This document shows, piece after piece, positions 1 to 9,236 of a stretch of 64,000 nt of DNA (position 1 is the first letter of the stretch; the number at the start of each line of letters is the position of its first letter). Origin of the DNA: CAZDGK01 sp964505035 (GTDB lineage Bacteria; Patescibacteriota; Saccharimonadia; UBA4664); NCBI GenBank assembly GCA_964505035.1, contig CAZDGK010000001.1, positions 18,377-82,376 of the forward strand, written 5' to 3'. Both the position numbers and the translations under genes were made by a program. Below the pieces are notes generated by a model. That model searched no databases. It was not told the origin of the DNA and worked only from the letters and a program-made list of their open reading frames with translations.

Positions 1-260
1 ACGAGTGGTGGTTCACCATCGCCCGCACCGAGGAAGAGGCCCGTAAGACCCTGGAGGGTCCGGCAGAGGCGCGCAAGGCGCGATTCAGCTGGCACGCGCA
101 CGATCCCGGCACCATCGAGTACCGGACCATCGGCCCGTCAGAGCTGGTCGTCTGCTGGCGTCTCCCCGTCGGCGACCACTACCTCAAGCCGGTGAAGCTG
201 ACGCATCCCAGCGCCAGCGGTCTCAACGTGACGGCCGCGCTGATCGACATGCGCAGCTAG
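1..260 (+). CDS. Hypothetical protein, C-terminal part (5' truncated)
   Basis: An open frame beginning at base 3 runs without a stop for 85 codons and ends at TAG 258-260. The predicted tail is hydrophilic with scattered Trp residues and a beta-strand-like Val/Leu pattern near the end; there is no transmembrane segment. I do not recognise a family. The codon use (GC-rich third positions) matches the neighbours, so it is very probably the end of a real gene that starts before the window. Confidence 0.6.
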   Translation, partial: EWWFTIARTEEEARKTLEGPAEARKARFSWHAHDPGTIEYRTIGPSELVVCWRLPVGDHYLKPVKLTHPSASGLNVTAALIDMRS

Positions 261-327
261 TCACCACAGTGGCGGTAGCTGAACATCTCAGCTGCCGCTA
301 TTTATTTTAGGTTTTAGTCAAACAAGG

Positions 328-355
328 TTGACACACCCCAGCAGCTTGCTACACT
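328..355 (+). promoter_or_regulatory. Promoter of the SET-domain gene
   Basis: A perfect -35 TTGACA (328-333) is followed after 16 bases by TACACT (350-355), preceded by TGC (extended -10). The second of two tandem GTG codons (362) begins 6 bases after the -10 box, so the transcript probably has no leader. Confidence 0.7.
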
Positions 356-358
356 GTC

Positions 359-811
359 GTGGTGACAAAAATCACTGAGTTCTCGTTCGAGATCCGTTAC
401 ACCGGCAACCCTCAGATCGGCAGCGGCGTGTTCGCCACTCACTCCATCGAGGCGGGCGCCATCATCCCCGGCGGCATATTGCTGCCCAGGCGCTCAGACT
501 GCCGCGTGCTCCACGAATCCGACTTCCCGTCGGGGCTCAAGCACTTCACCAAGTACTGCGTCGCCAAGGACGTCGACGAGTGGTACTGCCCATGGGACTT
601 TGCTCGCATGGAAAACGGCTGGCGACTCAACCACGCCGACGAGCATGCCCAGGATCCAGCCGCCCAGCCGAGCCTCCGAATTGGCCCAGACTGGGAGCTG
701 GAAGTCGTGCGGTTCATCGCCGCCGACGACGAAGTGCGCTGCGACTACAACCAGTTCGGCGAACCAATCCGCCGGCGCAAGCCCTACTACTACAAGGGCG
801 TAGTAGACTAG
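359..811 (+). CDS. SET-domain protein (putative protein lysine methyltransferase)
   Basis: A 150-residue protein that is essentially one SET domain. It has the N-terminal 'GSGVFATHSIEAGAII' block, the pseudoknot motif 'LNHADEH' in place of the usual NHS/NHx, and the C-terminal block 'DDEVRCDYNQFGEP' with the catalytic Tyr. SET enzymes transfer a methyl group from S-adenosylmethionine to lysine. No post-SET cysteine cluster is seen, and no substrate can be inferred from the neighbours. Two in-frame GTG starts are possible, 359 and 362. The second fits the promoter spacing of a leaderless gene, and no Shine-Dalgarno sequence precedes either. The gene stands alone, with its own promoter and terminator. 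Confidence 0.75.
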   Translation: MVTKITEFSFEIRYTGNPQIGSGVFATHSIEAGAIIPGGILLPRRSDCRVLHESDFPSGLKHFTKYCVAKDVDEWYCPWDFARMENGWRLNHADEHAQDPAAQPSLRIGPDWELEVVRFIAADDEVRCDYNQFGEPIRRRKPYYYKGVVD

Positions 812-830
812 GCGCGCCGCCCCCAAACTT

Positions 831-867
831 GCCCGTCCGGTATTCATCCGGGCGGGCCATTTCTTTT
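831..867 (+). terminator. Intrinsic terminator after the SET gene
   Basis: A 10-base-pair GC stem (831-840 with 848-857, one G-T pair) and a 7-base loop are followed by a T-rich tail. The -10 box of the next gene starts only three bases after this tail. Confidence 0.75.
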
Positions 868-881
868 GCTACAATACTCTT

Positions 882-1715
882 GTGCTTATTAAGCGATTAT
901 CAATCACCGCGCTCGCCTGCCTCGCATTCTTAGCTACCACTGGCTCCATCCAGGCCGCCACCAATGCCTTGGCTCAGATCTTTACCGCCAGCAGTGCTAA
1001 GGGCAAGATCGTAGCCGGTGCGCTTGTTAGCGCCCAGCCGGGTGCGTCTGGTAGTGTCGAGCTGGCCGATGCCGCCACCGCCGACCGGCTCGTAGGCATA
1101 GCAGCCCAGGATGCCGTACTGGTCATCACGGGCAACACCTCGGCCGCCTCAGCATCCGCCAGCCAAGTTCAGGTTGTCCTAAGCGGCTCGGCCAGCGTGC
1201 TCGTCAGCGACCTGAATGGCTCCATCAAAGCCGGCGACCGCATCACCGCCTCGCCAATCGCCGGCGTGGGCATGCGGGCAGGTGGCAGTAGCCAGATTGT
1301 CGGCATTGCCCAGACCGATCTCAAAACCGCCACCGCCGCTACCCGCAGCATCACCGATGTGCATGGCGCCAGCCACAGCGTGCACGTCGGCAACGTCCAG
1401 CTGCAAGTCGGCATCGGCAGCTACCAGGCACCCGGCAGCAACTACCTGCCGCCAGCCCTGCAGAGCCTGGCAGACAGCATCGCCGGCCGGTCCGTCTCGC
1501 TAGCCCGCATTATCATCTGCAGCCTGCTGCTGCTAGTGGCGCTGGTTAGCGTAGGCGTCCTCATCTTCACCGCCACGCGCTTTGCCATGATCGCGCTAGG
1601 TCGCAACCCGCTGGCGGCTTCCGGCATCCGCAAGAGCCTCTACCAAGTCATCTTTGTATCGGTCGTCATCGTCGGTGGGGCCTTGCTCGCCAGCTACATT
1701 GTCCTGACGCTTTAG
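882..1715 (+). CDS. Secreted/membrane-anchored protein of unknown function
   Basis: A 277-residue protein with an N-terminal signal peptide (about residues 1-25, ending near 'IQA-AT'). An Ala/Ser/Gly-rich extracytoplasmic region of about 180 residues follows, then two transmembrane helices (about 207-230 and 252-275). The block 'LNGSIKAGDRITASPIAGVGMRA' resembles the short beta module found in many CPR surface proteins. The start is GTG 882, six bases after an extended -10 (TGC-TACAAT, 870-875), with no ribosome site, so the mRNA is probably leaderless. It precedes another surface protein, and the two may act together at the cell envelope. The molecular function is unknown. Confidence 0.75.
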   Translation: MLIKRLSITALACLAFLATTGSIQAATNALAQIFTASSAKGKIVAGALVSAQPGASGSVELADAATADRLVGIAAQDAVLVITGNTSAASASASQVQVVLSGSASVLVSDLNGSIKAGDRITASPIAGVGMRAGGSSQIVGIAQTDLKTATAATRSITDVHGASHSVHVGNVQLQVGIGSYQAPGSNYLPPALQSLADSIAGRSVSLARIIICSLLLLVALVSVGVLIFTATRFAMIALGRNPLAASGIRKSLYQVIFVSVVIVGGALLASYIVLTL

Positions 1716-1796
1716 CAGTGCCCAAAGCGGTTGCCTCAGGCCACACCTTAAGGTTAAGCTTAAGAGGAAACGTGACGAGGAGTAGCCGCGCCATCC

Positions 1797-3851
1797 ATGG
1801 CCAATGAACGCTTCATGGATATCACCCCGCCAACCAGCAGCCAGCCGCTGCCGGGCGCTCAGGTATTGCCCGACCAGCCACCCACCTGGCCAGGTCTCGC
1901 GACCGTCCCGACGCCGCCGCCGAGCTTGCCGCCCCGCCGAGGGCTGTCGCTCAAGACCATCGTGCTGATTGCCGGCGCGGTCGTGGTGGCTGGCGGCACC
2001 GTCGCCGCTATCCTGCTGCGCGCCAACCGGCCCACCTCCACACAGGCCGGCGACTTCAAGTCCGTCCAGCTGTCACTGGCCGATCTCGCCTCCAATCCCG
2101 GCGCGACCGGCCTGATTGGCGCTAGCCTGCAGGTCAATGGCCGGCTCAACCTGTCCGACTCAGTCGTCTTTAACCCCTCCACCCAGCCCACTTCTCCCGT
2201 CGCCGGTCAGCTCTACTACGACCAGACCGCCAACCAGCTGGCGTTTTACAATGGCCAGGGCTACCTCAACCTGGGCGCCACCACCAACAACACCACCAAC
2301 GTCACCAATGTGCTGACCGGCGGCGGCGCTGGCGTCAAACTGCAGGCTACCACCCCCGGCACGCCTCAAACCGGCCACCTGGCCATCACCGGCACTGCCA
2401 TCGTCGGCACGCTTAGCACCAATATCATCGACGGGGGAACCGCCAAGCCGCTCTTCCTGAACCCCGTCTCCGTCAGCACTGCGCCCACCCCCGCTGGCAT
2501 CCCGGTGCACATCGGCCTGGATGTACCCGGCGCCACCACCGAGGCCAGCCCCGGTTGGCAAGACGGTATGAATGCCCAGAAAGTCACCATGGGCGCCGAC
2601 GGCGGCAAACTCCAGTCCATGAGCGTTATGTACGTGGGCGGCGCGCCCACCGACCACGTCCAGTTTGCCGTCTACGATGACGACGGCGACGTCCCCAGCA
2701 AACCCGGCAGCCGCCTCGCCGCCAGCGCCATCGTTAGTCTGGTGCCCGACGGCTGGGCCACCGCCACACTGCCGTCCATCACCCTCAGCCCCAACACCAC
2801 CTACTGGCTAGCCGTCAACACCGACTCCACCACCGCCCGTCGCACCGTCAACGGCGGCGCCCAGAATTATTGCTACGTCTTCAAGCCCTTTGGCGCCATG
2901 CCCGACCCGTTTAGTGCACCTGGCTGCTTTGGCGGCGACCTGACCTACCCGCTCTACGCCACCTACACCACCCTCGGCGGCACAGCCGGCGCTATCAACC
3001 AGGCCCAAATGACCCTCGACCCGGCCAGCGGCGTGCTTATCCGCAACCCCATCGACAACGACACCGCTTTCCAAATCCAGAACTCGCTCGGCTCCAGCAC
3101 CATCTTTAACGTCGATGTCGCCAATGGCCGCGTCGCCATTGGCAAGCTCAATGCCAGCTACAAACTCGACATCTCCGGCGGCGATGCCAACCTATCGCTC
3201 AGCCGCTCCCTGCGCTTTGGCGGCCAGCAAACCCTCACCGTCACCAATACCGGCATTACCGCCCTCACCAACCTCAGCGGGGGCGGCACCGTGCGCGTTC
3301 AGGGCGACAGCTTCTCCGTCCAGGACCGCAGCGCCACCCACGCCAACCTCACCATCAATAACCTGACCGGCGCCACCACCTTCTCCAACGTCAGTGATTC
3401 CACCGGCGCCTTCCAGGTTCAAAACGCCGGCAGCACCACCGTCTTTAACGTCGACACCACCAATGCCGTCGTCACGGTCACCACCCTCGTCACCGGCAAC
3501 ATCACGGTAAACGGCCATCTCATCACCGGTGGCACAGCGCCCGGCATTGCCGCCGGCGCCGCCGCCTGCACCACCCCCACCGTCAGCCTCATCGGCACCG
3601 ATACCGCCGGCAGCATCACCATCACCACCGGCACTGGTTGTGCGGCCAGTGGCACGCTAGCCACCATCACCTTTGCCGCCGCCTTTGGGGCTGCCCCGCA
3701 CATCGTGACCACTCCCGGCAATGCTGCCGCCCTGGCTCTCGGCGCCTACATCGACAACGCTACCGTCTCGACCACCAGCTTCAAGATCGCCACCGGGACC
3801 ACGCCTTCCAGCACCACGAGTTACCAATGGAATTACCTCGTCGCCCAGTAA
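1797..3851 (+). CDS. Large surface protein, single N-terminal anchor, tail-fibre-like repeats
   Basis: A 684-residue protein: Pro-rich cytoplasmic N-terminus, one transmembrane helix (about residues 53-76), then a long Thr/Ala/Gly/Asn-rich exterior. Residues about 235-395 form a compact domain with a 'TYWLAVNTDS' motif, like the choice-of-anchor/carbohydrate-binding-like modules of surface proteins. Downstream are repeated units of the type 'FQIQN...STxFNVDxxN' typical of bacterial and phage fibre shafts. The start is uncertain: the only purine-rich stretch (GAGGAG 1777-1782) lies 14 bases from ATG 1797. A role in attachment to a host or surface is an inference. The protein at 22879-24528 has similar fibre-like units. 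Confidence 0.8.
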   Translation: MANERFMDITPPTSSQPLPGAQVLPDQPPTWPGLATVPTPPPSLPPRRGLSLKTIVLIAGAVVVAGGTVAAILLRANRPTSTQAGDFKSVQLSLADLASNPGATGLIGASLQVNGRLNLSDSVVFNPSTQPTSPVAGQLYYDQTANQLAFYNGQGYLNLGATTNNTTNVTNVLTGGGAGVKLQATTPGTPQTGHLAITGTAIVGTLSTNIIDGGTAKPLFLNPVSVSTAPTPAGIPVHIGLDVPGATTEASPGWQDGMNAQKVTMGADGGKLQSMSVMYVGGAPTDHVQFAVYDDDGDVPSKPGSRLAASAIVSLVPDGWATATLPSITLSPNTTYWLAVNTDSTTARRTVNGGAQNYCYVFKPFGAMPDPFSAPGCFGGDLTYPLYATYTTLGGTAGAINQAQMTLDPASGVLIRNPIDNDTAFQIQNSLGSSTIFNVDVANGRVAIGKLNASYKLDISGGDANLSLSRSLRFGGQQTLTVTNTGITALTNLSGGGTVRVQGDSFSVQDRSATHANLTINNLTGATTFSNVSDSTGAFQVQNAGSTTVFNVDTTNAVVTVTTLVTGNITVNGHLITGGTAPGIAAGAAACTTPTVSLIGTDTAGSITITTGTGCAASGTLATITFAAAFGAAPHIVTTPGNAAALALGAYIDNATVSTTSFKIATGTTPSSTTSYQWNYLVAQ

Positions 3852-3911
3852 TCTGATACGATGGTCCAGACAATAATAATTGTCACAGCCTAGACCGAAA
3901 GGCGTGTATCC

Positions 3912-4412
3912 GTGTTGCCAACATCAGAACCAACACTCGTATCTGTTGCCAGAATCCCTAATGTGGCAATTGTCACCAAGGATCTGCTAACAGCCCATCA
4001 GCGACTCATGGCCACTTACGACCCAAGCAACCCGCCCAAGGTAGTCAATCTAAGGCAGATGATCCGCGATCCCAACACTGTCATGTTGGTGGCTATCGCC
4101 GGACCACAACCCAAAGGACGAGCCGCCTGGGTTACCCTAAAAGGAGCCGACATTGTCGGCAGCCTGACGCTTATCATCAACCGGACGCTCACCCAAACCG
4201 TGGGCTTCATACCGCACGTAGTGGTCGATCCAGCTCGCCAAAACGAGGGGATTGGCACCATGCTGGTTCGGGAAGCCCTCAGGGAGAGCAGGGGACGCGG
4301 CGTCACCAGAGTTGAGCTAACCTCGGGCCGAGATAAGCCAGCCGCCAATCACGTCTACGCCAAACTGGGGTTTCAGTTGCACGAAACCAACAACTGGCGC
4401 TACATCCTGTAG
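3912..4412 (+). CDS. GNAT-family N-acetyltransferase
   Basis: A 166-residue protein whose C-terminal half carries the acetyl-CoA-binding signature 'RQNEGIGTMLVREAL' (the R/Q-x-x-G-x-G/A pattern). The following 'VYAKLGFQ' block is the usual last strand-helix of GNAT domains. The first 60 residues are less typical. The substrate is unknown. The start is GTG 3912 with a weak AAAGG about 9 bases upstream. It converges with the phosphatase-fold gene and a long hairpin lies between them. Confidence 0.8.
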   Translation: MLPTSEPTLVSVARIPNVAIVTKDLLTAHQRLMATYDPSNPPKVVNLRQMIRDPNTVMLVAIAGPQPKGRAAWVTLKGADIVGSLTLIINRTLTQTVGFIPHVVVDPARQNEGIGTMLVREALRESRGRGVTRVELTSGRDKPAANHVYAKLGFQLHETNNWRYIL

Positions 4413-4432
4413 CCCATCAGCTCAACATTACC

Positions 4433-4465
4433 GGCCGGGCACCCTTGCGTGCTCGGCCGCTACCT
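4433..4465. terminator. Hairpin between convergent genes, probable terminator
   Basis: A 10-base-pair stem (4433-4442 with 4449-4458, one mismatch) with a 6-base loop. The tail on the plus strand is only moderately T-rich, so terminator activity is likely but not certain. Confidence 0.5.
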
Positions 4466-4482
4466 TTAAGGCCTCAAGGCCG

Positions 4483-5019
4483 TCAGATCTCCAGCTCGGT
4501 GCAGCTACCAGGCTCCACCTCGAGCTTCCAAGTCTCCTCGTTGGACATCCCGCGCACCACAGCCAGTATCGAGTACACCACCCACTGCGATGTCACCACC
4601 AGCACAGCGTCATAGGACCGGGTACGCAATTCATCAATAAAACTACCCGCACGTACCTTGATGTCCTCAATCGACTCACCGCCGTTGAAGCGGGCCGTCC
4701 AGCGATTCGGCGCCGCCTCGAGCGCGTCCTTGAGCTCCTTGAATGGCCGGCCCTCAAACCCAGAGCGATGCTCATCCAGCCGCCGGTCAATCTCAATGGG
4801 CAGGTGATGAAACTGGTTAATAATCTCGGCCGTCTGCCGCGTTCGCTTCAGTTCTGACGCCATGATCCTGTCCAGCTGCACATCCTTTAGCCGCCTAGCC
4901 ACAGCTTCAGCCTGCTCAATACCCACTGCCGTCAGGTGTACATCCACCGCCGGGTCGTAGTTGCATATATGCAGGTCGTTATAATTGGTGCGGCCGTGCC
5001 GGACCAGATAGAGTTTCAT
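4483..5019 (-). CDS. Histidine phosphatase superfamily protein, second catalytic His replaced
   Basis: A 178-residue phosphoglycerate-mutase-like fold. The N-terminal 'LVRHGRTNYN' holds the phospho-accepting His; 'ASELKRTRQTAEII' supplies the phosphate-pocket Arg; 'LDEHRSGFEGRPF' and 'GGES' also fit. The usual C-terminal 'VSHGG' is 'VTSQWV' here, so the second catalytic His is Gln. It may be weakly active or a binding protein. The start at 5019 is chosen because a -10 TATGAT (5026-5031) lies exactly six bases ahead and the mRNA then has no leader; upstream in-frame codons would overlap the promoter. Confidence 0.8.
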   Translation of the reverse strand: MKLYLVRHGRTNYNDLHICNYDPAVDVHLTAVGIEQAEAVARRLKDVQLDRIMASELKRTRQTAEIINQFHHLPIEIDRRLDEHRSGFEGRPFKELKDALEAAPNRWTARFNGGESIEDIKVRAGSFIDELRTRSYDAVLVVTSQWVVYSILAVVRGMSNEETWKLEVEPGSCTELEI

Positions 5020-5080
5020 AGCTTCATCATAGCGGCTCCCACTGCACAGCACCACCTAGGCAAACTGCTACAATAGCTCT

Positions 5081-5572
5081 ATGAGCAATTGGTACCGTCC
5101 AACTACCGGCATCGACAAGCTGTTTGAAGGCGGCCTCATCATCAAAGGTTTCACTGGTCTGCTGGAGTTCTCCGCTGGCTTGGCGCTCGTGTTTGTGCGG
5201 CCCGACACCATTAGTCGGTTCGTCGCCACGCTCACTCAGCCCGAGCTAGCCGAGGACCCTCGCGATCGTCTCGTGCACTACCTCATGCAGTCGGTGCGCG
5301 AGCTAGGCGGCACCAGCCGGGCGTTTCTCATCGCCTACCTCTGGGTACATGCTGCCGTCAAGCTCATTGCCGTCATTGGCCTGCTCCGCAACCACCTCTG
5401 GGCCTATCCGTTTTCGCTCATTACGCTCGGCCTGCTGATGCTCTACCAGGTCTATAGCATCATCTTCGTTAGCCCGTCCTTACTGATGATTGGCCTCACC
5501 TTGTTTGACGTCGTCGTGCTCTGGCTCATCTGGCATGAGTACGGCATTATGCGTCTCCGCCTCAAGCCATAA
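5081..5572 (+). CDS. DUF2127 family membrane protein
   Basis: A 163-residue integral membrane protein with about four hydrophobic segments. The pattern 'GIDKLFEGGLIIKGFTGLLEFSAGL', 'AYLWVHAAVKLIAVIGLLRNHLWAYP' and a final Asp-containing helix ending in 'EYG' is characteristic of DUF2127. The role is unknown. The start ATG 5081 lies six bases after an extended -10 (TGC-TACAAT, 5069-5074), so it is leaderless, and it is divergent from the phosphatase-fold gene with a similar promoter facing the other way. Confidence 0.75.
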   Translation: MSNWYRPTTGIDKLFEGGLIIKGFTGLLEFSAGLALVFVRPDTISRFVATLTQPELAEDPRDRLVHYLMQSVRELGGTSRAFLIAYLWVHAAVKLIAVIGLLRNHLWAYPFSLITLGLLMLYQVYSIIFVSPSLLMIGLTLFDVVVLWLIWHEYGIMRLRLKP

Positions 5573-5612
5573 CTCTTGTGCTTACACCAATCCGCCAGCT
5601 ATCATTGAGCTA

Positions 5613-6377
5613 ATGCTCAAGACATTACTCCGCATCCGCATCAGCCTCATCAGCGCGCTGCTGCTCTGCCTGTTTGGCGCAGTCGTGCTCTTCTTGCCTC
5701 AGATGAAGCTCACCGCCGGCCAATTGGCCCTCTTCTCCGTCAACTCATTCCTCTTCGGCTACTATTTCGCACCACTCCTCTCGGCGCAGAAGTCACGAGT
5801 CGCCGCCCTCATTACCACCATCCGCCAGGAGCAAATGGTCATCCTCGACGTCCTCACCCAGTCACACTTGCTCAGTGATCGCATCCGCCATCAGCTCAAG
5901 ATCCGGCTGCGCGTCTATCTCGAGAGCATTCTGGCCAACGACAAAGTCAGTGCCGACAACCGCTTCTACGACGAGCTGCTCTATTTCATCAAGCAGGTCA
6001 AGGGCGAGGACGCTGGGGTAGCAGGCACCATCTATGACCGCATCTGCAAAACCCAGGCCAACCGTGACGCCATGAACAACCTCTTCGCCGCCAAGGTTTA
6101 CAGCCACGAATGGCTAGTCGCCACGGTACTATGGGGCATCACCTTATTTTTTGCCCTCCAGACCGATTATGGCCACAATCCGTTCTTCGGATTAATGCTT
6201 GTGATTCTCGCTACCGGCCTCACTCTGCTCATGGTAATCATGGTCAAGTTTGCCACGCTCACACACAAGGAGGCCAAGCGCATGTGGCAGCCACTGCGTG
6301 ACCTGCTCAAAAATCATTTCGAGGATGTCACAGCCGACGAAGTCCAGGCCATGCGTCATCGCATCAACCAAGCTTAG
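5613..6377 (+). CDS. Membrane protein of unknown function
   Basis: A 254-residue protein with two N-terminal hydrophobic segments (about residues 10-30 and 37-55), a soluble helical middle of about 110 residues rich in Arg/Gln/Asp, and two more segments (about 175-195 and 203-225). The 2+2 layout with a cytoplasmic middle resembles DUF4239/bestrophin-like proteins, but I cannot confirm that. ATG 5613 follows TATCAT (5600-5605) by 7 bases, so it fits the leaderless pattern. The longer frame starting at 5490 overlaps the preceding gene and is less likely. Confidence 0.65.
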   Translation: MLKTLLRIRISLISALLLCLFGAVVLFLPQMKLTAGQLALFSVNSFLFGYYFAPLLSAQKSRVAALITTIRQEQMVILDVLTQSHLLSDRIRHQLKIRLRVYLESILANDKVSADNRFYDELLYFIKQVKGEDAGVAGTIYDRICKTQANRDAMNNLFAAKVYSHEWLVATVLWGITLFFALQTDYGHNPFFGLMLVILATGLTLLMVIMVKFATLTHKEAKRMWQPLRDLLKNHFEDVTADEVQAMRHRINQA

Positions 6378-6427
6378 TTAGCCCACAACCGGCCAGCGCG
6401 GCGCTTTAAGTTGCTATAATAGCTGGT

Positions 6428-6553
6428 ATGAATGTTGTGCATAGCCTGCTTACGCTAATCGTCAGCTTTTTCGACACCCTCATTACCTTGCTCAAGGCTT
6501 TTCTGGATGCGCTACAGAGCTTGTTGCACGGCTTAGTCAACTTGGTGCCGTAG
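6428..6553 (+). CDS. 41-residue hydrophobic/amphipathic peptide
   Basis: A short frame with a very good extended -10 (TGC-TATAAT, 6412-6420), an ATG exactly 7 bases later, and TAG at 6551-6553. The peptide is almost entirely helical by composition: Leu, Val, Ile and Phe at i, i+3/4 spacing with a few Asp, Lys, His and Gln on the other face, ending in Pro. It could be a small membrane protein, a membrane-active peptide or a type I toxin-like peptide. It lies tail-to-tail with atpC, and no hairpin or partner antisense RNA is obvious. The promoter makes expression plausible; the function is unknown. Confidence 0.5.
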   Translation: MNVVHSLLTLIVSFFDTLITLLKAFLDALQSLLHGLVNLVP

Positions 6554-6570
6554 CCAGGCAGGCGACAGAC

Positions 6571-6983
6571 CTAGTGACGTCGGCGGCGGCGTAGGTGCAC
6601 CACCTCTAACCGCACAGCGTGGCGGTCCACCAGCTCCTGGGCCCGGTGCAGCTCGTGCTTGTCACGAGCCAGCGACCGCAATTCCTTGGCCCGGGCCAGC
6701 GCCGCCTCGACCTCGCCATGCACCAGGTCATCAGCATGCTCAGCCGCATCGGCCAGCACCCGCACGTGGTTATCGCGCACTTCCAACAATCCACCAAATA
6801 TCACTAGTAGCTCCGGGGCCTTGCCCCGGGCCGGCTTGATCGACACCGGACCAGGCACGGCAATCGCCGTTAGCGACTCGTGGTGGGGGAGAATCGTTAG
6901 CATACCCTGAGCCCCGCGCAGCTTCACTTCATCAGCTTGGCCCCGGTATTTGTAGCCTTCAGGTGTCAGTAGCTCTACCTCCA

Positions 6984-6984
<1 letters not shown>
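6571..6984 (-). CDS. atpC: F1Fo ATP synthase epsilon subunit
   Basis: A 137-residue epsilon subunit. The N-terminal beta-sandwich reads 'VELLTPEGYKYRGQADEVKLRGAQGMLTILPHHESL' and contains the conserved G-x-M/F-G/T-I-L-P-x-H pattern. The C-terminal two-helix region is Ala/Arg/Glu-rich and ends in an Arg run. Epsilon couples gamma rotation to the F1 head and can inhibit hydrolysis. The atpD stop and this ATG overlap as TGATG (GTG 6987 is an alternative), which points to translational coupling. It is the last gene of the ATP synthase operon. Confidence 0.93.
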
Positions 6985-8378
<1,394 letters not shown>

Positions 8379-9236
8379 CTAGGCTCCTGCTTGGTTAATG
8401 GCTTCCGCGCCGCCGGTAATCTCGGCCAGCGACTGCGTAATCGCGGCCTGTCGCGCATCGTTGAGCGTCAATGTCAGGTCAGCCACCAGCTCCTTGGCGT
8501 TGTCGGTCGCGCTCATCATCGCCAGCATGCGGGCCGCCTGCTCACTAGCCCGGGCGTCCAGCACAGACTGCAGCAGTAGCGCCTCGAGCATCCGCCGGGT
8601 CGCAAAGTCCACCAGACGCGTCGGCCCCGGCTCCATTGTCTGCTCGTAGGGAGCCGCCGGCGTCGGCACGACCGGCAGGAGCTGCTGCACTTGCACATCC
8701 TGCCGCACCGTGTTCACAAACTGTGTCGACACCAGCTGTACACTATCAGCCGAGCCGTTCAGAAACAATTCCACAGCCTCATTGAGGATCGGCTGAGCCA
8801 GACCCGTCACGGCATCATGACCATCGATGTCGTAGGCCGCTACCTCTTCCACATCAGTCAGCCGGGCCACATGCAGCGCCGCCCGCCGCCCCACGCAAAT
8901 AGCCGACGCCACTACGCGCATCCCGGCTAGCCGCTGCGACAGCGCCCGCAGCACTTTGCTGTTGTATGCTCCAGCCAGACCTCGGTCGCCCGACACGACG
9001 ATCATCAATGCCCGGCGCACTGGCCGCACCTGGTACAGCTTTTGCTCAGCTAGGCCGTCCGTGCTCTGGAGGCTACTGAGCAGGGCCTTCATGCCCGCCG
9101 TATAGTCCCGCGCGGTCACAGCCGCGGCTTGTGCCCGGCGCAGCTTACTGGCCGCCACCAGCTGCATGGCCTTCGTGATCTGCCGGGTGCTATTGACCGA
9201 CCGAATCCGGTGCTTGATGGCCTGAAGCGTCGCCAC
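8379..9236 (-). CDS. atpG: F1Fo ATP synthase gamma subunit
   Basis: A 285-residue central-stalk subunit. The N-terminal coiled-coil helix 'RIRSVNSTRQITKAMQLVAASKLRRAQ' and the C-terminal helix with 'TDNAKELVADLTLTLNDARQAAITQ' match gamma, and 'VSGDRGLAGAYN' is the conserved Rossmann-like core. The GTG start overlaps the atpA stop as TAGTG, with GGAGG just upstream. Its rotation transmits torque between the c ring and the catalytic sites. Confidence 0.95.
   Translation of the reverse strand: MATLQAIKHRIRSVNSTRQITKAMQLVAASKLRRAQAAAVTARDYTAGMKALLSSLQSTDGLAEQKLYQVRPVRRALMIVVSGDRGLAGAYNSKVLRALSQRLAGMRVVASAICVGRRAALHVARLTDVEEVAAYDIDGHDAVTGLAQPILNEAVELFLNGSADSVQLVSTQFVNTVRQDVQVQQLLPVVPTPAAPYEQTMEPGPTRLVDFATRRMLEALLLQSVLDARASEQAARMLAMMSATDNAKELVADLTLTLNDARQAAITQSLAEITGGAEAINQAGA

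Noticed and set aside
1771..1806. Short upstream ORF overlapping the start of the large surface protein
   Set aside because: Only 11 codons, no special codon content and no supporting promoter spacing; likely chance.
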